DNA from: Henckelia pumila
Taxonomy: Eukaryota; Streptophyta; Magnoliopsida; Lamiales; Gesneriaceae
DNA length: 64,000 nucleotides
Reading direction: 5' to 3'
NCBI RefSeq assembly: GCF_033568475.1
Contig: NC_133122.1
Span: forward strand, 135,911,402 to 135,975,401
Shown here: in pieces, positions 33,970 to 45,586 of the stretch
Layout: the number at the start of each line of letters is the position of its first letter
How positions within the stretch are numbered: position 1 is the first letter of the stretch
Notes under the pieces: generated by a model
The model's database searches: none
What the model was told of the DNA's origin: nothing
What the model saw: only the letters and a program-made list of their open reading frames with translations
Position numbers and translations under genes: made by a program

Positions 33970-34640
33970 TTGGGAAGGGGAGACTGGTGATACCTTACGA
34001 ATGGGTCCATCACATGTTTAGGCCCTATTGGATTACATAACCAAGAAACAAGGCTCGGGTCTAGGTCTAAATGGTAAGATTGGCCCATGTCGATAGGTAG
34101 TGAAAGCGAGGCATGTTGGATTTGGAGTTGGAGTCATTGGAGTTGAAGATGAGCTTAGGAGTTGGGAAGCCAATGAGGTACTAAAGAGGTGGGGATAAGC
34201 CTAGGAGTTGAGGATGATGATAACGAAGGAAAGTAGCTAAGGTAGAGTTTACCTGAGGTGGATGAGCCCATAGCCTATGTTTCATATCAAGGGCGAGGCC
34301 CTTTAGTTTCAATCTTGCCTCAAGGGCGAGGCCATGATTTGAACAAGCGCATGAGTCTCACTCACGTGGTCCCTTACGGAATATGCGTGGTCTCCTACCT
34401 TCTTTTCTATAAATACCTGGTTTGTTAACTTCATTTGCAACTCATTACTTTCACTTTTGAGGGGCGCCCTAGCTCTCCTCTCACTCATTTATTTCCAACT
34501 ATGACTTGAGCGTCAGAGGGGCTACACCGAGACACCCTCCCGGTCCCCTCTAGCATTCTTTTCTTGGTTTTAGGTTCACCTACGGACTTGGAGTTTTGGG
34601 CTTAGATTGGACTCGGGTCATCAAATTTTAGTGAGTATCA
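33970..34640 (+). repeat. Relic 3' LTR of a plus-strand Ty3/gypsy-like element, with polypurine tract
   Basis: tgatac at 33988 and gtatca at 34640 are inverted LTR-type ends. Immediately upstream is a purine run, gggaaggggagac (33972-33984). TATA box tataaata at 34408-34415 is followed by an R-U5-like segment (cttgagcgtcagaggggct, near 34506) typical of plant gypsy LTRs. The internal region ends near 33940 against the small element, and no 5' LTR is left. The downstream five bases do not match the upstream ones, as expected for a 3' LTR. Confidence 0.5.
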
Positions 34641-35033
34641 GGGGGATTGACAATGTCCATATAGATTTCCATCTAGTTCTCGATTGCACTTCCGAGGTAA
34701 GGCTAGGTGACTCATAACATCCCATGTCCAGCTTGTACCCCTCTCATACCGAATATCTTCATTTAGAATCGTATCTCCAGAATCTAGAATCCCTTTAAGA
34801 GGATGCCGAGATTAGAGAGCCATTATATCCTCAATTTGGTATGAATGGAATAAGAGTGTTCACTGTTTGGAAGGATCCGTGATCATTTGGCAGTGGAAGA
34901 TTGGACTAGACCCTAGGAATCCAGGCATCTTGGAACGTACATATTTTTCACCATTACTAACACGCCAACACAATCCCTTATGTATAAATCGCGGCTCCAC
35001 AAAAGTGAGCGCCATATTTAGGAGGGATTGGAT
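34641..35033. other. Unassigned intergenic sequence
   Basis: I find no gene, repeat boundary or RNA gene here. The ORFs on either strand overlap the next small element and have no recognisable domain. Confidence 0.5.
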
Positions 35034-35468
35034 TAGGGGTGCAAATAAACCGAGTCGGTTTGTGAGCTTTACCCGCTCGATAAATATTTGATTCGTATTC
35101 AAGCTTATCGAACCCGAGCCAAATTTGAACATGTTCAAACTTTTTTTCGAGCCGAGCTTGAGCCAAAAGTATTTTGTTCGATAGTTTGCGAATAGTTCGC
35201 GAGCTTTAATATTTAAATAATATAATATAATTGTATAATAAATATATATACATTTCAAACCTTTTCGAAATTTTCGAACTTTTCGAACCATAATATCCGA
35301 GCAATAGTTCACGAATAGGTTCGAATGTTTCGAGCCAAAATCGAACCAAAATATTTGAAATTATCGAGTTTCAAATTGAGCTCGAACTCGAATATACTCT
35401 TATCGATCCGAATTCGAGCTTTAAAATTTTACGATTATTTGACTCGATTCGGTTTTTTTGCACCCCTA
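35034..35468. mobile_element. hAT-like MITE
   Basis: 435 bp with long terminal inverted repeats: left taggggtgcaaataaaccga, right end complement taggggtgcaaaaaaaccga. Flanks are 8-bp near-duplicates: gattggat (35026-35033) and gattagat (35469-35476), 7 of 8. An 8-bp duplication and a short TA(G)GGG-type end fit the hAT superfamily. Interior is rich in ttcgagc/gctcgaa palindromes, no transposase. Confidence 0.8.
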
Positions 35469-35565
35469 GATTAGATCCTAAAATGGCCTCAATTACATCT
35501 TGGTGTTTAAAATACCGGGATTTTAGGACACGAGCTACAAGAAAGTTCGTATAAACTATTATTCG

Positions 35566-36877
35566 TGTAGTAGCCCGTAACCAAAATCAGTAATTAAGGG
35601 ATTAATCATAATTACTTGGGTAGAGTTCGGAAGCTCCGAAGGTGAGTTCGGAAGCTCCGAACAGGATCGGAAGCTCCGAAGGTGGATCGGAAGCTCCGAT
35701 GGTATTATGTCAGGCATGACGTGTGGTTAGATCGGAAGCTCCGATCACCCCTATCCGAAGCCAACAAGTGATATTTTGACACGTGGCAGATCATGATCTT
35801 CGGAAGCTCCGATGGCAGGATCGGACGTTCCGATCGAGGTTCGGACGTTCCGATCGAGGTTCGGAGGCTCCGATCGTTGTCTATAAATAGAAGGCCGAGA
35901 ATTCATTTTCAATTGCCAATTCCGAATTTCCTCTCTACTCTAGTCGTATTCGAGTTGTTCAAGCCTTCCTAGGCTCGACCCGAGAGTCGTCGAGGCGTTC
36001 GATAGTCGTAGCGGAGTTGTGCCCAAGTTCTGGAGGCATCGACATCAAAGGGCTAACGACGGACGAAGGTATAGTTTTTTCTTCCTATAAATATTTAGGA
36101 GTATGCAATAGCTTAGTTAAGGCTTTTAGAATACTTTAATGATAGTAGTATCATTTGGCAGTGTAGAGCAGACTATAGGCGTGGACCTAGAGTTGGTAGA
36201 GCTTGCACTGATTTGAGGTACGGAAGTACTGTTCGAGATATCCTGACTGAGTATGCATGTATTATGTGACTGCATGGTTTATATGTCATTGATTTATGCT
36301 GCATTCATTTGCATACTGAGCTATCTCTTTCGAGATGTCTGTTAGTAGGGTTTTTCCCTATCCTGTTAGTGGTTGGACTTCCATCGATTTGGGTCCGGCA
36401 TATCCACTTGTATTATGGTATGGGAGCCATCTTCTGAAGCGACGGCACAACGTGCTACATACCAGGGCCCGGTCTGTCTCTGTTATCTGATCCTTGACCT
36501 CGAGTTTTTAGGGAGTTCACTTTGCATGCATGTATACTCATACTCTCGTACTGAGCGTTTTATGCTCACGTCTCGTACTCTGTGTTTCTGGACACCCTAT
36601 TCCATGGGGCAGGTTTGCGATTGGACGAGGTGGGTGGATCCAAGAGGGGCTAGTCAGTGGTTGACCAGCTGGTGCTTCGTTTAGGTTTTATTCAGTTGTT
36701 ATTTGGATTAATACAGCTGTTCGATATCGTTGTATATTATTTGGGTATTTACAGATTCCTTGCCTTGGGATTGTATATTATTTATGGTTTCCGCAGTTTT
36801 ATTCTGATATCCGTTTAATTAAGTTAATTGCATGCCTAAGTTCTGTTTAGTAGGTGATCCAGGTAAGGGTCACTACA
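35566..36877 (+). repeat. Chromovirus 5' LTR
   Basis: 1312 bp, tgtagtagcccg to gggtcactaca. TATA box tataaata at 35882-35889. U3 is about 316 bp and is largely made of a dyad array. It contains a 103-codon ORF (36373-36684) that recurs in the other LTR; I treat it as non-coding because LTR copies are expected to match. Confidence 0.95.
35624..35874. repeat. CpG dyad array in chromovirus U3
   Basis: Nine copies of a 13-bp near-palindrome: six tcggaagctccga, two tcggacgttccga, one tcggaggctccga. Spacing is about 19-20 bp in the first block. The last copy ends about 8 bp before the TATA box. The 3' LTR (41548-41833) has a different number and order of copies, some decayed by C-to-T/G-to-A changes. 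Confidence 0.9.
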
Positions 36878-36881
36878 TTTA

Positions 36882-36893
36882 TGGTATCAGAGC
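36882..36893 (+). promoter_or_regulatory. Chromovirus primer binding site (initiator Met tRNA)
   Basis: tggtatcagagc, four bases after the LTR end at 36877. Confidence 0.93.
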
Positions 36894-36942
36894 ATGCAAA
36901 AGTATTCTTGGGATTTAGTCTTATCATGAGGTATTTTTGTAG

Positions 36943-37902
36943 ATGGCAGATCATGATGACCAGAGTTCTCATGGCAGTATTGGTGGGCATTGGGGTGATG
37001 CCGACCGAGAGCGTCGTCGAGAACGGCGTCATCGTCATCATGACGACGAGCGTTTCACTGTGCGTCGATTCTTAGCTATGGGTCCTAAGCCCTTAGTTGG
37101 AGGAGAGTCTCCGGAGGATGCGGAGAACTGGTTAGACCGCATGAAGACGACTTTTCAGACTTTCCAATGCACCGAGGAGCAGAAGATGGAGACCTTGGGT
37201 TATCTTCTGGATGGACGTGCGCGCAGGTGGTGGAGGTTTACTTTTGCACCTTTTGTTGCGGCGAGAGGAGTGGCCACCTGGGCCGAATTCCGCACAGCTT
37301 TTCAGAAGCTGTATTTTCCTCCTGCACTCCGACAGTCGAAGGCAGGCGAGCTACTGAGTCTGCGACAGGGAGCCATGTCTATCGATGAGTATCAGCAGAA
37401 GTTCTTTGATCTGCTATCCTATTGCCCCGAGATTGCTGACAGCTCTGGGATGAAGTATAATCTGTTCCTTCAGGGCCTTAACCCTGAGATCCATGACCGT
37501 ATGGCGGTTGGCGACGACATGTCCTACGAGGGTTTGGTGAGCCGTTGTCACCAGGCGGAGGACAGCATTCGGCGGAATAGGTCTTTCCCTCAGTCAAGGC
37601 CTGCTAGTTCTTTGGGTCCCCGTGCCCAAACTTTTAAGAAGTCTGGATCTACTTCTTCCTCTGGTTCTGGAGGTGTTGTCCGTTTCGGTAAGAAGGACAA
37701 GTGTGATCACTGTGGGAAGAACCATTCATCCAACAAGTGTCGTAGAGCTTTTGGAGCTTGTTTCCGCTGTGGAGAGACTGGTCATATCCGGAGGGATTGT
37801 CCACTATCTGGGGGAGGCGGTTCTGGTTCTGGTTCAGGATCTGGTTCTCAGGCCATCGTTCAGCAGAGGTCGCAGGATAGCCTGCTGGGATTTCTCATTT
37901 GA
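36943..37902 (+). CDS. Chromovirus gag
   Basis: 319 codons. Start ATG 36943 (MADHDDQSSHGSIGGHWGDA) lies 50 bp after the primer site and follows a purine-rich stretch. Residues about 50-190 are the retrotransposon gag (capsid) domain, with PLVGGESPEDAENWLDRMK at the front and EYQQKFFDLLSYCPEI near residue 150. A zinc-knuckle pair follows: CDHCGKNHSSNKC and CFRCGETGHIRRDC (residues about 250-290). A Gly/Ser run follows. In this group gag and pol are usually one frame; here gag ends at TGA 37900 and pol continues in the -1 frame, with a further TGA at 37908. I infer one frameshift near 37870 plus a nonsense change. Confidence 0.9.
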   Translation: MADHDDQSSHGSIGGHWGDADRERRRERRHRHHDDERFTVRRFLAMGPKPLVGGESPEDAENWLDRMKTTFQTFQCTEEQKMETLGYLLDGRARRWWRFTFAPFVAARGVATWAEFRTAFQKLYFPPALRQSKAGELLSLRQGAMSIDEYQQKFFDLLSYCPEIADSSGMKYNLFLQGLNPEIHDRMAVGDDMSYEGLVSRCHQAEDSIRRNRSFPQSRPASSLGPRAQTFKKSGSTSSSGSGGVVRFGKKDKCDHCGKNHSSNKCRRAFGACFRCGETGHIRRDCPLSGGGGSGSGSGSGSQAIVQQRSQDSLLGFLI

Positions 37903-37922
37903 GGCCATGAGCTTCTGGCCAG

Positions 37923-40900
37923 GTGTTTGTCCTGAGACATGATCAGGCAGTGGAGGAGAATGAGAAAGTCATCGCAGGTACATTTCTGCTTTATGGTATA
38001 CCTGCTCTTGTACTTATTGACACTGGTGCATCTCATTCCTTCATTTCTGCACGTTTTGTTAAGAGGCATAAGTTACCATGCATTGCACTAGACGTAGTGA
38101 TGTCTGTTTCTACTCCGACGAGCCAATCTGCTTTGGCTAAGCGTCTAGTGATGGGTTTCCCTTTAGAGTTCGAAGGGAACATTCTGTTAGCAAATCTCAT
38201 GGTCCTGGCGATGGACGACTTTGATTGCATTCTGGAAATAGATATGTTGACTACCTATCGAGCTTCAGTGGACTGCTATCAGATATTAGTACGCTTTCAT
38301 CCGGAGGGGAGTGAGAGCTGGTTTTTCTATGGAGAGGGAGCCCGACCCCCGATGCCTTTGGTATCATCTTTGAGAGCCTGTCGAGCTCTAGAGTCTGGCG
38401 GGGAAGGCTACCTTATCTATACAGTTGATTTGTCCACTGAGAGCATTGGGATAGAGAGCATTCCTGTTGTGGATGAATTCCCAGATGTATTTCCTGATGA
38501 GATTCCGGGTTTTCCTCCTGTTAGGGAAGTCGAGTTTGGCATAGAGTTGATGACGGGTACTTCGCCTATTTCTCGAGCATCGTATCGTCTGGCTCCGTCA
38601 GAGATGCGTGAGTTGAAGAATCAGCTACATGATATTTTGGACAAGGGGTACATTCGTCCTAGTGTATCTCCTTGGGGAGCTCCTGTTCTCTTTGTGAAGA
38701 AGAAGGATGGGTCGATGCGGCTGTGCATTGACTATCGGCAGCTGAATCGAGTCCCTGTGAAGAACAAGTATCCGTTGCCTCGTATTGATGACTTGTTTGA
38801 TCAGCTGCAGGGCACGTCAGTTTATTCCAAGATTGACTTGAGATCTGGTTATCATCAGTTGAGAGTCCGTGATCAGGACGTAGCCAAGACTGTATTCCGT
38901 ACTCGCTATGGGCATTACGAGTTCCTAGTGAGGCCATTTGGTTTGACTAATGCGCCGGCTATATTCATGGATCTGATGAACCGTGTCTTTAGGGAGTATT
39001 TGTACAAGTTTATCGTGGTCTTCATTGACGACATCTTGGTGTATTCGCGTAATACGGAAGAGCATGTTTCTCACTTGCGGTTGTTACTACAGACTCTTCG
39101 GGATGAGCAGTTGTACGCCAAGCTGAGCAAGTGTGAGTTCTGGATGGATCGAGTGGTCTTTCTTGGCCATATCATATCCAGGGAAGGGATTTCTGTTGAT
39201 CCAAGCAAGATTGAAGCGGTACTTAATTGGTCGCATCCGACGACAGTTGCTGAGATCCGTAGTTTTCTGGGTCTAGCAAGGTATTATCGTCGCTTCATTC
39301 TAAACTTCTCTCAACTAGCTCGACCTTTGACGCAGCTTACCCGCAAGGGTGTGGATTTCGAGTGGTCCTCCGAGTGTGAGGAAAATTTCTGTGAGCTTCG
39401 ACGGCGGTTGACTTCTGTGCCGGTGTTGGCATTACCGTCAGGATCTGGAGGGTATGTGGTATACACTGATGCTTCTCTACAGGGGTTAGGTTGTGTCCTG
39501 ACTCAGAATGGGCATGTGATCGCATACGCTTCTAGACAGCTGAAGCTTCACGAGGACAACTACCCAGTCCATGATTTGGAGTTAGCAGCCATTGTGTTCG
39601 CTTTGAAGATTTGGCGTCATTATCTGTATGACGAGAAATTTGAGATCTTCACTGACCATAAGAGTCTCAAGTATTTGTTCAATCAGGCGGACTTGAACAT
39701 GAGGCAGAGACGTTGGATGGACTTGCTTAAGGACTATGATTGCGAGATTAAGTACCATACGGGAGCTGCTAATCTCACCGCTGATGCATTGAGTAGCAAG
39801 GTGCGACTATCCGCACTTCAGACTTGTTCGATGTCTAGTGCGATCAGTGACTGTTGTACTTCGGGATATACCTTCAAGCATAAGAAAGGTATGAAGAGTA
39901 TCCAGATGTTTGCGATACTATCTGAGCCAGCTTTGTATTCGCGGATTCGAGATGCTCAGATTTCTGATTCGAAGACCCAGCGTTTAGCTCGTCTAGCTAA
40001 CGAGGGTAGCTCATTTGGATTTCACTATCAATCAGATGGCTTTCTGTGTTTGTCTGGTAGGCTTGTGATTCCGCAGGATGAAGAGTTGCAAAAGGAAATT
40101 TTGTCTCAGGCGCATCGCACTAAGTTGAGTATTCATCCTGGGAGCAACAAGATGTACAAGGATCTACGTACTTGTTTCTGGTGGAAGGGAATGAAACGCA
40201 GTGTTTATCAGTTTGTTTCGAGATGTTTGGTATGTCAACAGGTCAAGGCAGAGCACCGACGACCTGGAGGATTGCTTCACAGTCTGCCTATTCCTGAATG
40301 GAAATGGGAGTTTATCACAATGGACTTTGTGACCCATTTGCCGGTATCCCCGAGGAACTGTGATGCTATCTGGGATGTGGTGGACCGACTCACCAAGTCA
40401 GCGCATTTCATTGTCTATAGCCGAGAGTACAATGTGGATCGTATGGCTCGATTGTACATTCAGGAGATCGTTCAATTTCATGGAGTGCCTATGAGCATTG
40501 TCAGCGATCGGGACCCCAGGTTTACTTCTAGATTCTGGGGGAGTGTTCAGCGTGCGATGGGTACTACTCTCAGTTTGAGTACTACCTATCATCCAGAGAC
40601 TGATGGTCAGTCAGAGCGCACTATCCGTACTTTGGAAGATATGCTCAGAGCGTGCGTTATGGATTTTGGTTCAGCCTGGCAGGATCATTTGTCGTTGATC
40701 GAGTTCATGTACAACAACAGCTATCATACTAGTATTGTAATGGCACCTTTTGAGGCGTTGTACGGACGACGTTGTCGTACTCCACTCTTCTGGGAAGAAG
40801 TGGGGGAGAGACAGGCTGAGGGACCGGAGTTTATCCAGCAGGCGGTAGACATTATTGATCAGATCAAGAAACGGATTAAGACTGCACAGGATCGCCAGGC

Positions 40901-41357
40901 CAGCTATGCTAATACCAAGCGTAGGCCTTTGCAGTTCGATGTCGGGGAGAAAGTGTTTCTGAGAGTGTCACCTTTCCGTAAGATTCTCGGATTTGGCCTT
41001 AAGGGCAAGTTGTCTCCCAGATTTATCGGTCCGTTTGAGATCTTGGAGAGGATTGGCGATTTGGCTTATCGACTAGCTTTGTCACCGCATCTATCCAGTA
41101 TTCACGACGTGTTTCACGTATCTCTGTTGCGACGGTATGTGGCGGATGAGTCTCATATTCTGCAGCGGTCTGAGGTTCAGGTGAGCAAAGATTTGACCTA
41201 TGTTGAGAAACCTATTCGTATCCTGGATTATAAGGATAAGGTTTTGCGGAACAAAGTCATTCCTCTGGTTTTAGTTCAGTGGCAGCGCCGAGGCACTGAG
41301 GAAACTACTTGGGAGCTTGAGGACAGGATGCGTGAAGACCATCCTGAGTTGTTTTGA
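37923..41357 (+). CDS. Chromovirus pol: protease, RT, RNase H, integrase, chromodomain
   Basis: Open for 1144 codons; the first codon is GTG and the frame is open from 37911, so this is the downstream part of a gag-pol frame and not an independent gene. Domains: retropepsin [12 protein letters not shown] (residue about 33); reverse transcriptase from about 240 ([20 protein letters not shown]) with catalytic [10 protein letters not shown] near 368; RNase [14 protein letters not shown] near 513; integrase zinc part [17 protein letters not shown] with CLVCQQ (about 735-775), then D, D, E in [21 protein letters not shown] and [10 protein letters not shown] (about 800-900); C-terminal chromodomain-like fold with [16 protein letters not shown] (about 1110-1130). 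All catalytic acids are present. One oddity is EIDML where relatives have GxDWL-like residues in the protease. Confidence 0.95.
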   Translation: MFVLRHDQAVEENEKVIAGTFLLYGIPALVLIDTGASHSFISARFVKRHKLPCIALDVVMSVSTPTSQSALAKRLVMGFPLEFEGNILLANLMVLAMDDFDCILEIDMLTTYRASVDCYQILVRFHPEGSESWFFYGEGARPPMPLVSSLRACRALESGGEGYLIYTVDLSTESIGIESIPVVDEFPDVFPDEIPGFPPVREVEFGIELMTGTSPISRASYRLAPSEMRELKNQLHDILDKGYIRPSVSPWGAPVLFVKKKDGSMRLCIDYRQLNRVPVKNKYPLPRIDDLFDQLQGTSVYSKIDLRSGYHQLRVRDQDVAKTVFRTRYGHYEFLVRPFGLTNAPAIFMDLMNRVFREYLYKFIVVFIDDILVYSRNTEEHVSHLRLLLQTLRDEQLYAKLSKCEFWMDRVVFLGHIISREGISVDPSKIEAVLNWSHPTTVAEIRSFLGLARYYRRFILNFSQLARPLTQLTRKGVDFEWSSECEENFCELRRRLTSVPVLALPSGSGGYVVYTDASLQGLGCVLTQNGHVIAYASRQLKLHEDNYPVHDLELAAIVFALKIWRHYLYDEKFEIFTDHKSLKYLFNQADLNMRQRRWMDLLKDYDCEIKYHTGAANLTADALSSKVRLSALQTCSMSSAISDCCTSGYTFKHKKGMKSIQMFAILSEPALYSRIRDAQISDSKTQRLARLANEGSSFGFHYQSDGFLCLSGRLVIPQDEELQKEILSQAHRTKLSIHPGSNKMYKDLRTCFWWKGMKRSVYQFVSRCLVCQQVKAEHRRPGGLLHSLPIPEWKWEFITMDFVTHLPVSPRNCDAIWDVVDRLTKSAHFIVYSREYNVDRMARLYIQEIVQFHGVPMSIVSDRDPRFTSRFWGSVQRAMGTTLSLSTTYHPETDGQSERTIRTLEDMLRACVMDFGSAWQDHLSLIEFMYNNSYHTSIVMAPFEALYGRRCRTPLFWEEVGERQAEGPEFIQQAVDIIDQIKKRIKTAQDRQASYANTKRRPLQFDVGEKVFLRVSPFRKILGFGLKGKLSPRFIGPFEILERIGDLAYRLALSPHLSSIHDVFHVSLLRRYVADESHILQRSEVQVSKDLTYVEKPIRILDYKDKVLRNKVIPLVLVQWQRRGTEETTWELEDRMREDHPELF

Positions 41358-41488
41358 TTTCATTCTTAAGTTGTATTCAGTTGCAACTCTGTAAACGTTT
41401 GATTTGAATAAAGAATGTTTCTGATTTCTGTATTACATTCAGTACTTAAGATGTGATTTCGAGGACGAAATATCTTAAGTGGGGAGAA

Positions 41489-42850
41489 TGTAGTAGCCCG
41501 TAACCAAAATCAGTAATTAAGGGATTAATCATAATTACTTGGGTAGAGTTTGGAAACTCTGAAGGTGAGTTCGGAAGCTCCGAACAGGATCGGAAGCTCC
41601 GAAGGTGGATCGAAAGCTCCGATGGTATTATGTCAGGCATGACGTGTGGTTAGATCGGAAGCTCCGATCAGGATCGGAAGCTCCGATCAGGATCGGAAGC
41701 TCCGATCAGGATCGAAAGCTCCGATCACCCCTATCCGAAGCCAACAAGTGATATTTTGACACATGGCAGATCAGGATCTTCGGAAGCTCCGATGGCAAGA
41801 TTGGACGTTCCGATCGAGGTTCGGAGGCTCCGATCGTTGTCTATAAATAGAAGGCCGAGAATTCATTTTCAATTGCCAATTCCGGATTTTCTCTCTACTC
41901 TAGTCGTATTCGAGTTGTTCAAGCCTTCCTAGGCTCGACCCGGGAGTCGTCGAGGTGTTCGATAGTCGTAGCGGAGTTGTGCCCAAGTTCAGGAGGCATC
42001 GACATCAAAGGGCTAACGACGGACGAAGGTATAGCTTTTGCTTCCTATAAATATTTAGGATTATGCAATAGCTAGGTCCACGCCTATAGTTAAGGCTTTT
42101 AGGGCACTTTAATGATAGTAGTATCATTTGGCAGTGTAGAGCAGACTATAGGCGTGGACCTAGAGTTGGTAGAGCTTGCACTGATTTGAGGTACGGAAGT
42201 ACTGTTTGAGATATCCTGACTGAGTATGCATGTATTATGTGACTGCATGGTTTATATGTCATTGATTTATGCTGCATTCATTTGCATACTGAGCTATCTC
42301 CTTCGAGATGTCTGTTAGTAGGGTTTTTCCCTATCCTGTTAGTGGTTGGACTTCCATCGATTTGGGTCCGGCATATCCACTTGTATTATGGTATGGGAGC
42401 CACCTTCTGAAGCGACGGCACAACGTGCTACATACCAGGGCCCGGTCTGTCTCTGTTATCTGATCCTTGACCTCGAGTTTTTAGGGAGTTCACTTTGCAT
42501 GCATGTATACTCATACTCTCGTACTGAGCGTTTTATGCTCACGTCTCGTACTCTGTGTTTCTGGACACCCTATTCCATGGGGCAGGTTTGCGATTGGACG
42601 AGGCGGGTGGATCCAAGAGGGGCTAGTCAGTGGTTGACCAGCTGGAGCTTCGTTTAGGTTTTATTCAGTTGTTATTTGGATTAATACAGCTGTTCGATAT
42701 GGTTGTATATTATTTGGGTATTTACAGATTCCTTGCCTTGGGATTGTATATTGTTTATGGTTTTCGCAGTTTTATTCTGATATCCGTTTAATTAAGTTAA
42801 TTGCATGCCTAAGTTCTGTTTAGTAGGTGATCCAGGTAAGGGTCATTACA
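41489..42850 (+). repeat. Chromovirus 3' LTR
   Basis: 1362 bp, close match to the 5' LTR. Differences: extra dyad copies near 41655-41715, loss of one dyad near 41815, and 14 extra bases near 42074-42087 that create a perfect 18-bp inverted repeat (42072-42089 with 42146-42163). TATA box at 41842-41849. Followed by attcg. Confidence 0.95.
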
Positions 42851-42855
42851 ATTCG

Positions 42856-44158
42856 CAGATATGTTTTGCCAGGAGAGCTTTGTTGAAAGAGTCCATCTAG
42901 CGAAAACCCATTTTTTAGGTTTTCCAGTGCATTCTTTTCCTGTCATCCTCTAAAATCCACCAGAAATTGGAGCATTCTCTTTGCCTCTAAGATAGATTTT
43001 GGAATGCGGAAGCACACATAGCATATGTGGGAATTGACTATTAGAGTACTGATTTGATTAAGACTTATTTTGCCCCTGGCCGAATAAAATTTTTTGTCCC
43101 ACCCTTTCATTCTTTTCACCACTCACTCAATCAGATAACAGAATTGGAGGTTTTTTTTTTTAATTTAGGGGTGGATTTGGCATACGATTAAGATGATGCT
43201 AGCATTCTGATGGACAAGGGGCAAGAGAGTGCAGAATTCTCAAAATTGATAAGTTGGCCAAAGGCCTTTTCGTACAAAGAAAGGCAGCGGCAAATTCTTG
43301 CACAATTTTTCATAGTAACCTTGAAGAATATAAGAATATCATCTGAAAAAAAAATTTTGGTGAGAAATCGAGGGGCAGGAAAGTGAAATTCGAACCCCTA
43401 TGATCAAGAAACTTTTAGTAAGACATTGGTTTTACTTAAATACTCTTCTGGTTTATTTACATAAATTTATTTGTATTTTTTAATTTATAAAATTAAATTT
43501 TATTCTTCCAAACTCAATTTTCTTCAATTTTATCCAAGTAAAAACTTATATAATTATTAATAAATATTACATAGATCTAAGATCTCACATTTATGAAAAA
43601 TAAATGTTAAATATGAATTTTTTTTTAAAACAAGTAGATGAAATATATGGATACAAAAGTCATTGGCTTAAAAAATTACTTAAATAAGCTCAGATTTTTA
43701 AAGTGTTTTTATTATTAAAAAAAAAACATAAGCTTTTTTAGCTTTTGGATAAATGTTGAAAAAGTTATTATTTAAAAAAAACAAAAGTAGAAGCCAAAAT
43801 GCTAAAATTTCTGGCTTTTAAAAAAACACTTATTTGGACTTAAATAAGTGTGTTTTTAAAAACGACTATTGTAACCAAACGCCTAAGTTTTGAAGAAAAG
43901 CACTTTTTTTTAAAAAAAAATTAGTGATTTTCTTTGGTTGGTTTTCGTAACCAAACGCACTCAATAAGCTGTTGTACAACTTAGCTGTTAATTATGTGCT
44001 AAATTAGTATTTTAAAAAAAAGGAAATATAAAATATGCTGTAACATATTAAAAATTTTGATCTTGTCAATATCTTAATTAATATATATATATATATATAT
44101 ATATAGAGTTTCTTTCAAGTGCCCACCTACCATGCCCACCAATGATGTGACACTATTC

Positions 44159-44204
<46 letters not shown>

Positions 44205-44886
44205 CTTAAGAGTTAGACATCAATACAAAATAACTTTTAATTGATTCAGTACAATCATATTTAAAATTATAATTAATAGATATTTTTATTCATAATTTGA
44301 ATTTTTAAATAGCAGAGGCACTCTTAATAAATAAATAAAAAATACTAGTGCCTTTTACATAAACGTGTGCTTATATATATACTTTTTATGTTAATTACTT
44401 TTCGTGTTATGTTTAGATAATATGATGAGTTAAACATTAAAAAATTTAGATAAAAATAAAATAATTTTAAGTAATTTCAAAAAAAAAAAAAATTTTAAAA
44501 AAGATAAGATGTTCTAATTATTGATAAAATACAAAATGTAAGTACTCTAAATTTTTTTTTTGACATTGTTAGTTACTCTAAATTTTTTGACCTTATTAAT
44601 GTATTTTATGTATAGATTGTAATGAACATTTAGGCTTCACCAGTATGGCTGTCTACTTTAATTAGGTGGTCATGTGTATGCATATTAGTAATTATGGTAC
44701 ACACGACTTAAATTATTTGGTGAAATCCAAGAAGAAATATCTAAAATACTGTTCAAAAAACAAAAAAAGAGAACAAAATCTCTATCTTTATTTTAAACTT
44801 TATTTGTCCATGATTTTCTCCATTTATTTGCCTTCATTTTATTTTCAAATTTAAATTAAGTTGAAACAAAAATATAAACACGACTA

Positions 44887-44926
<40 letters not shown>

Positions 44927-45586
44927 ACAACTAATTGTCATAAAAAAAAGTGACCGACAGATGATATTGAAGTAATTAGAAATATCAAAAATGAATTTGA
45001 CATTACTTTCAAACGAGGATGAAATTAAATTTTATAATTCAAATACGAGGTATATTATGTTTTCATATAGAGTTGACTCACCAATTTAAAAACAAACTTG
45101 TTCATGAGTCAAAGAGCCGAATACCTTAAAGTTTGAGTTTGGTTGATTCACTTATGTTAACAAATTTCATTAAACAAGTTAAAACAAGTTTTTATCCAAA
45201 TTGGAATAATTCACGAATAGCTTGTTTATTTTCATCGCAACTTCCAAACATCGAGTATGAAAATGAATTCTTACCGCATGTAAATGCCGTGTAGTCGAGG
45301 GAGATGACATGTGAATTGGGCCTAGAAGTACATAAAAATTTGAGACTATACGCAAAACCCATTAGTGAATTTGAGAGTTTTCCAATTTTTTGGTGGCCTA
45401 GATCAGATGTTGACCCAATAGTGTTGCTATCCTCGATTCTTTCATAAACCCATCGGCATCTGTAGACGTGCTGCAGTAGAGTCTCGTGTTCCGTCCACAG
45501 AAAAACTTCCACTTTTCGGGCTGAGAAGAAGAAAATCAAGTGAAATTTTGGAGAATTGGGTACGTTGATTCTTCGAGGGAGTAGGC
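42856..45586. other. AT-rich intergenic DNA upstream of the DnaJ gene
   Basis: No gene seen. Contents: (AT)n microsatellites at about 44078-44105, 44162-44203 and 44889-44923; a T/A-rich repeat-like zone at about 43640-43980 with gtaaccaaacgc twice (near 43870 and 43950), reminiscent of small DNA-transposon ends but without boundaries I can defend. The last 150 bp before the ATG at 45587 should hold the DnaJ promoter and 5' untranslated region; I find no clear TATA box or heat-shock element there. Confidence 0.5.

Larger units (their letters stand above)
35566..42850 (+). mobile_element. Complete chromodomain-type Ty3/gypsy element (Tekay/Del-like)
   Basis: 7285 bp with LTRs 35566-36877 and 41489-42850, target duplication attcg at 35561-35565 and 42851-42855, Met-tRNA primer site, gag, a long open pol and polypurine tract ggggagaa (41481-41488). 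Tekay/Del assignment follows from the RT sequence type and a chromodomain-like C-terminus on integrase. The pol frame has no stop over 1144 codons, so this is the youngest-looking element in the window, although gag and pol are separated by a frame change and stops. Confidence 0.95.

Noticed and set aside
36373..36684. 103-codon ORF present in both chromovirus LTRs (also 42346-42657)
   Set aside because: Duplicated because LTRs are copies of each other; no domain, no codon pattern, lies in R/U5.
43640..43980. MITE in the AT-rich zone with gtaaccaaacgc motifs
   Set aside because: The motif repeats suggest one, but I could not find matching inverted ends or a target duplication.
44078..44923. 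AT microsatellites as matrix-attachment or origin sites
   Set aside because: Simple (AT)n runs alone do not support a functional call.
45400..45586. Heat-shock elements in the DnaJ promoter
   Set aside because: Isolated GAA and TTC triplets occur (near 45490-45515) but not with the 2-base spacing needed for a heat-shock element.
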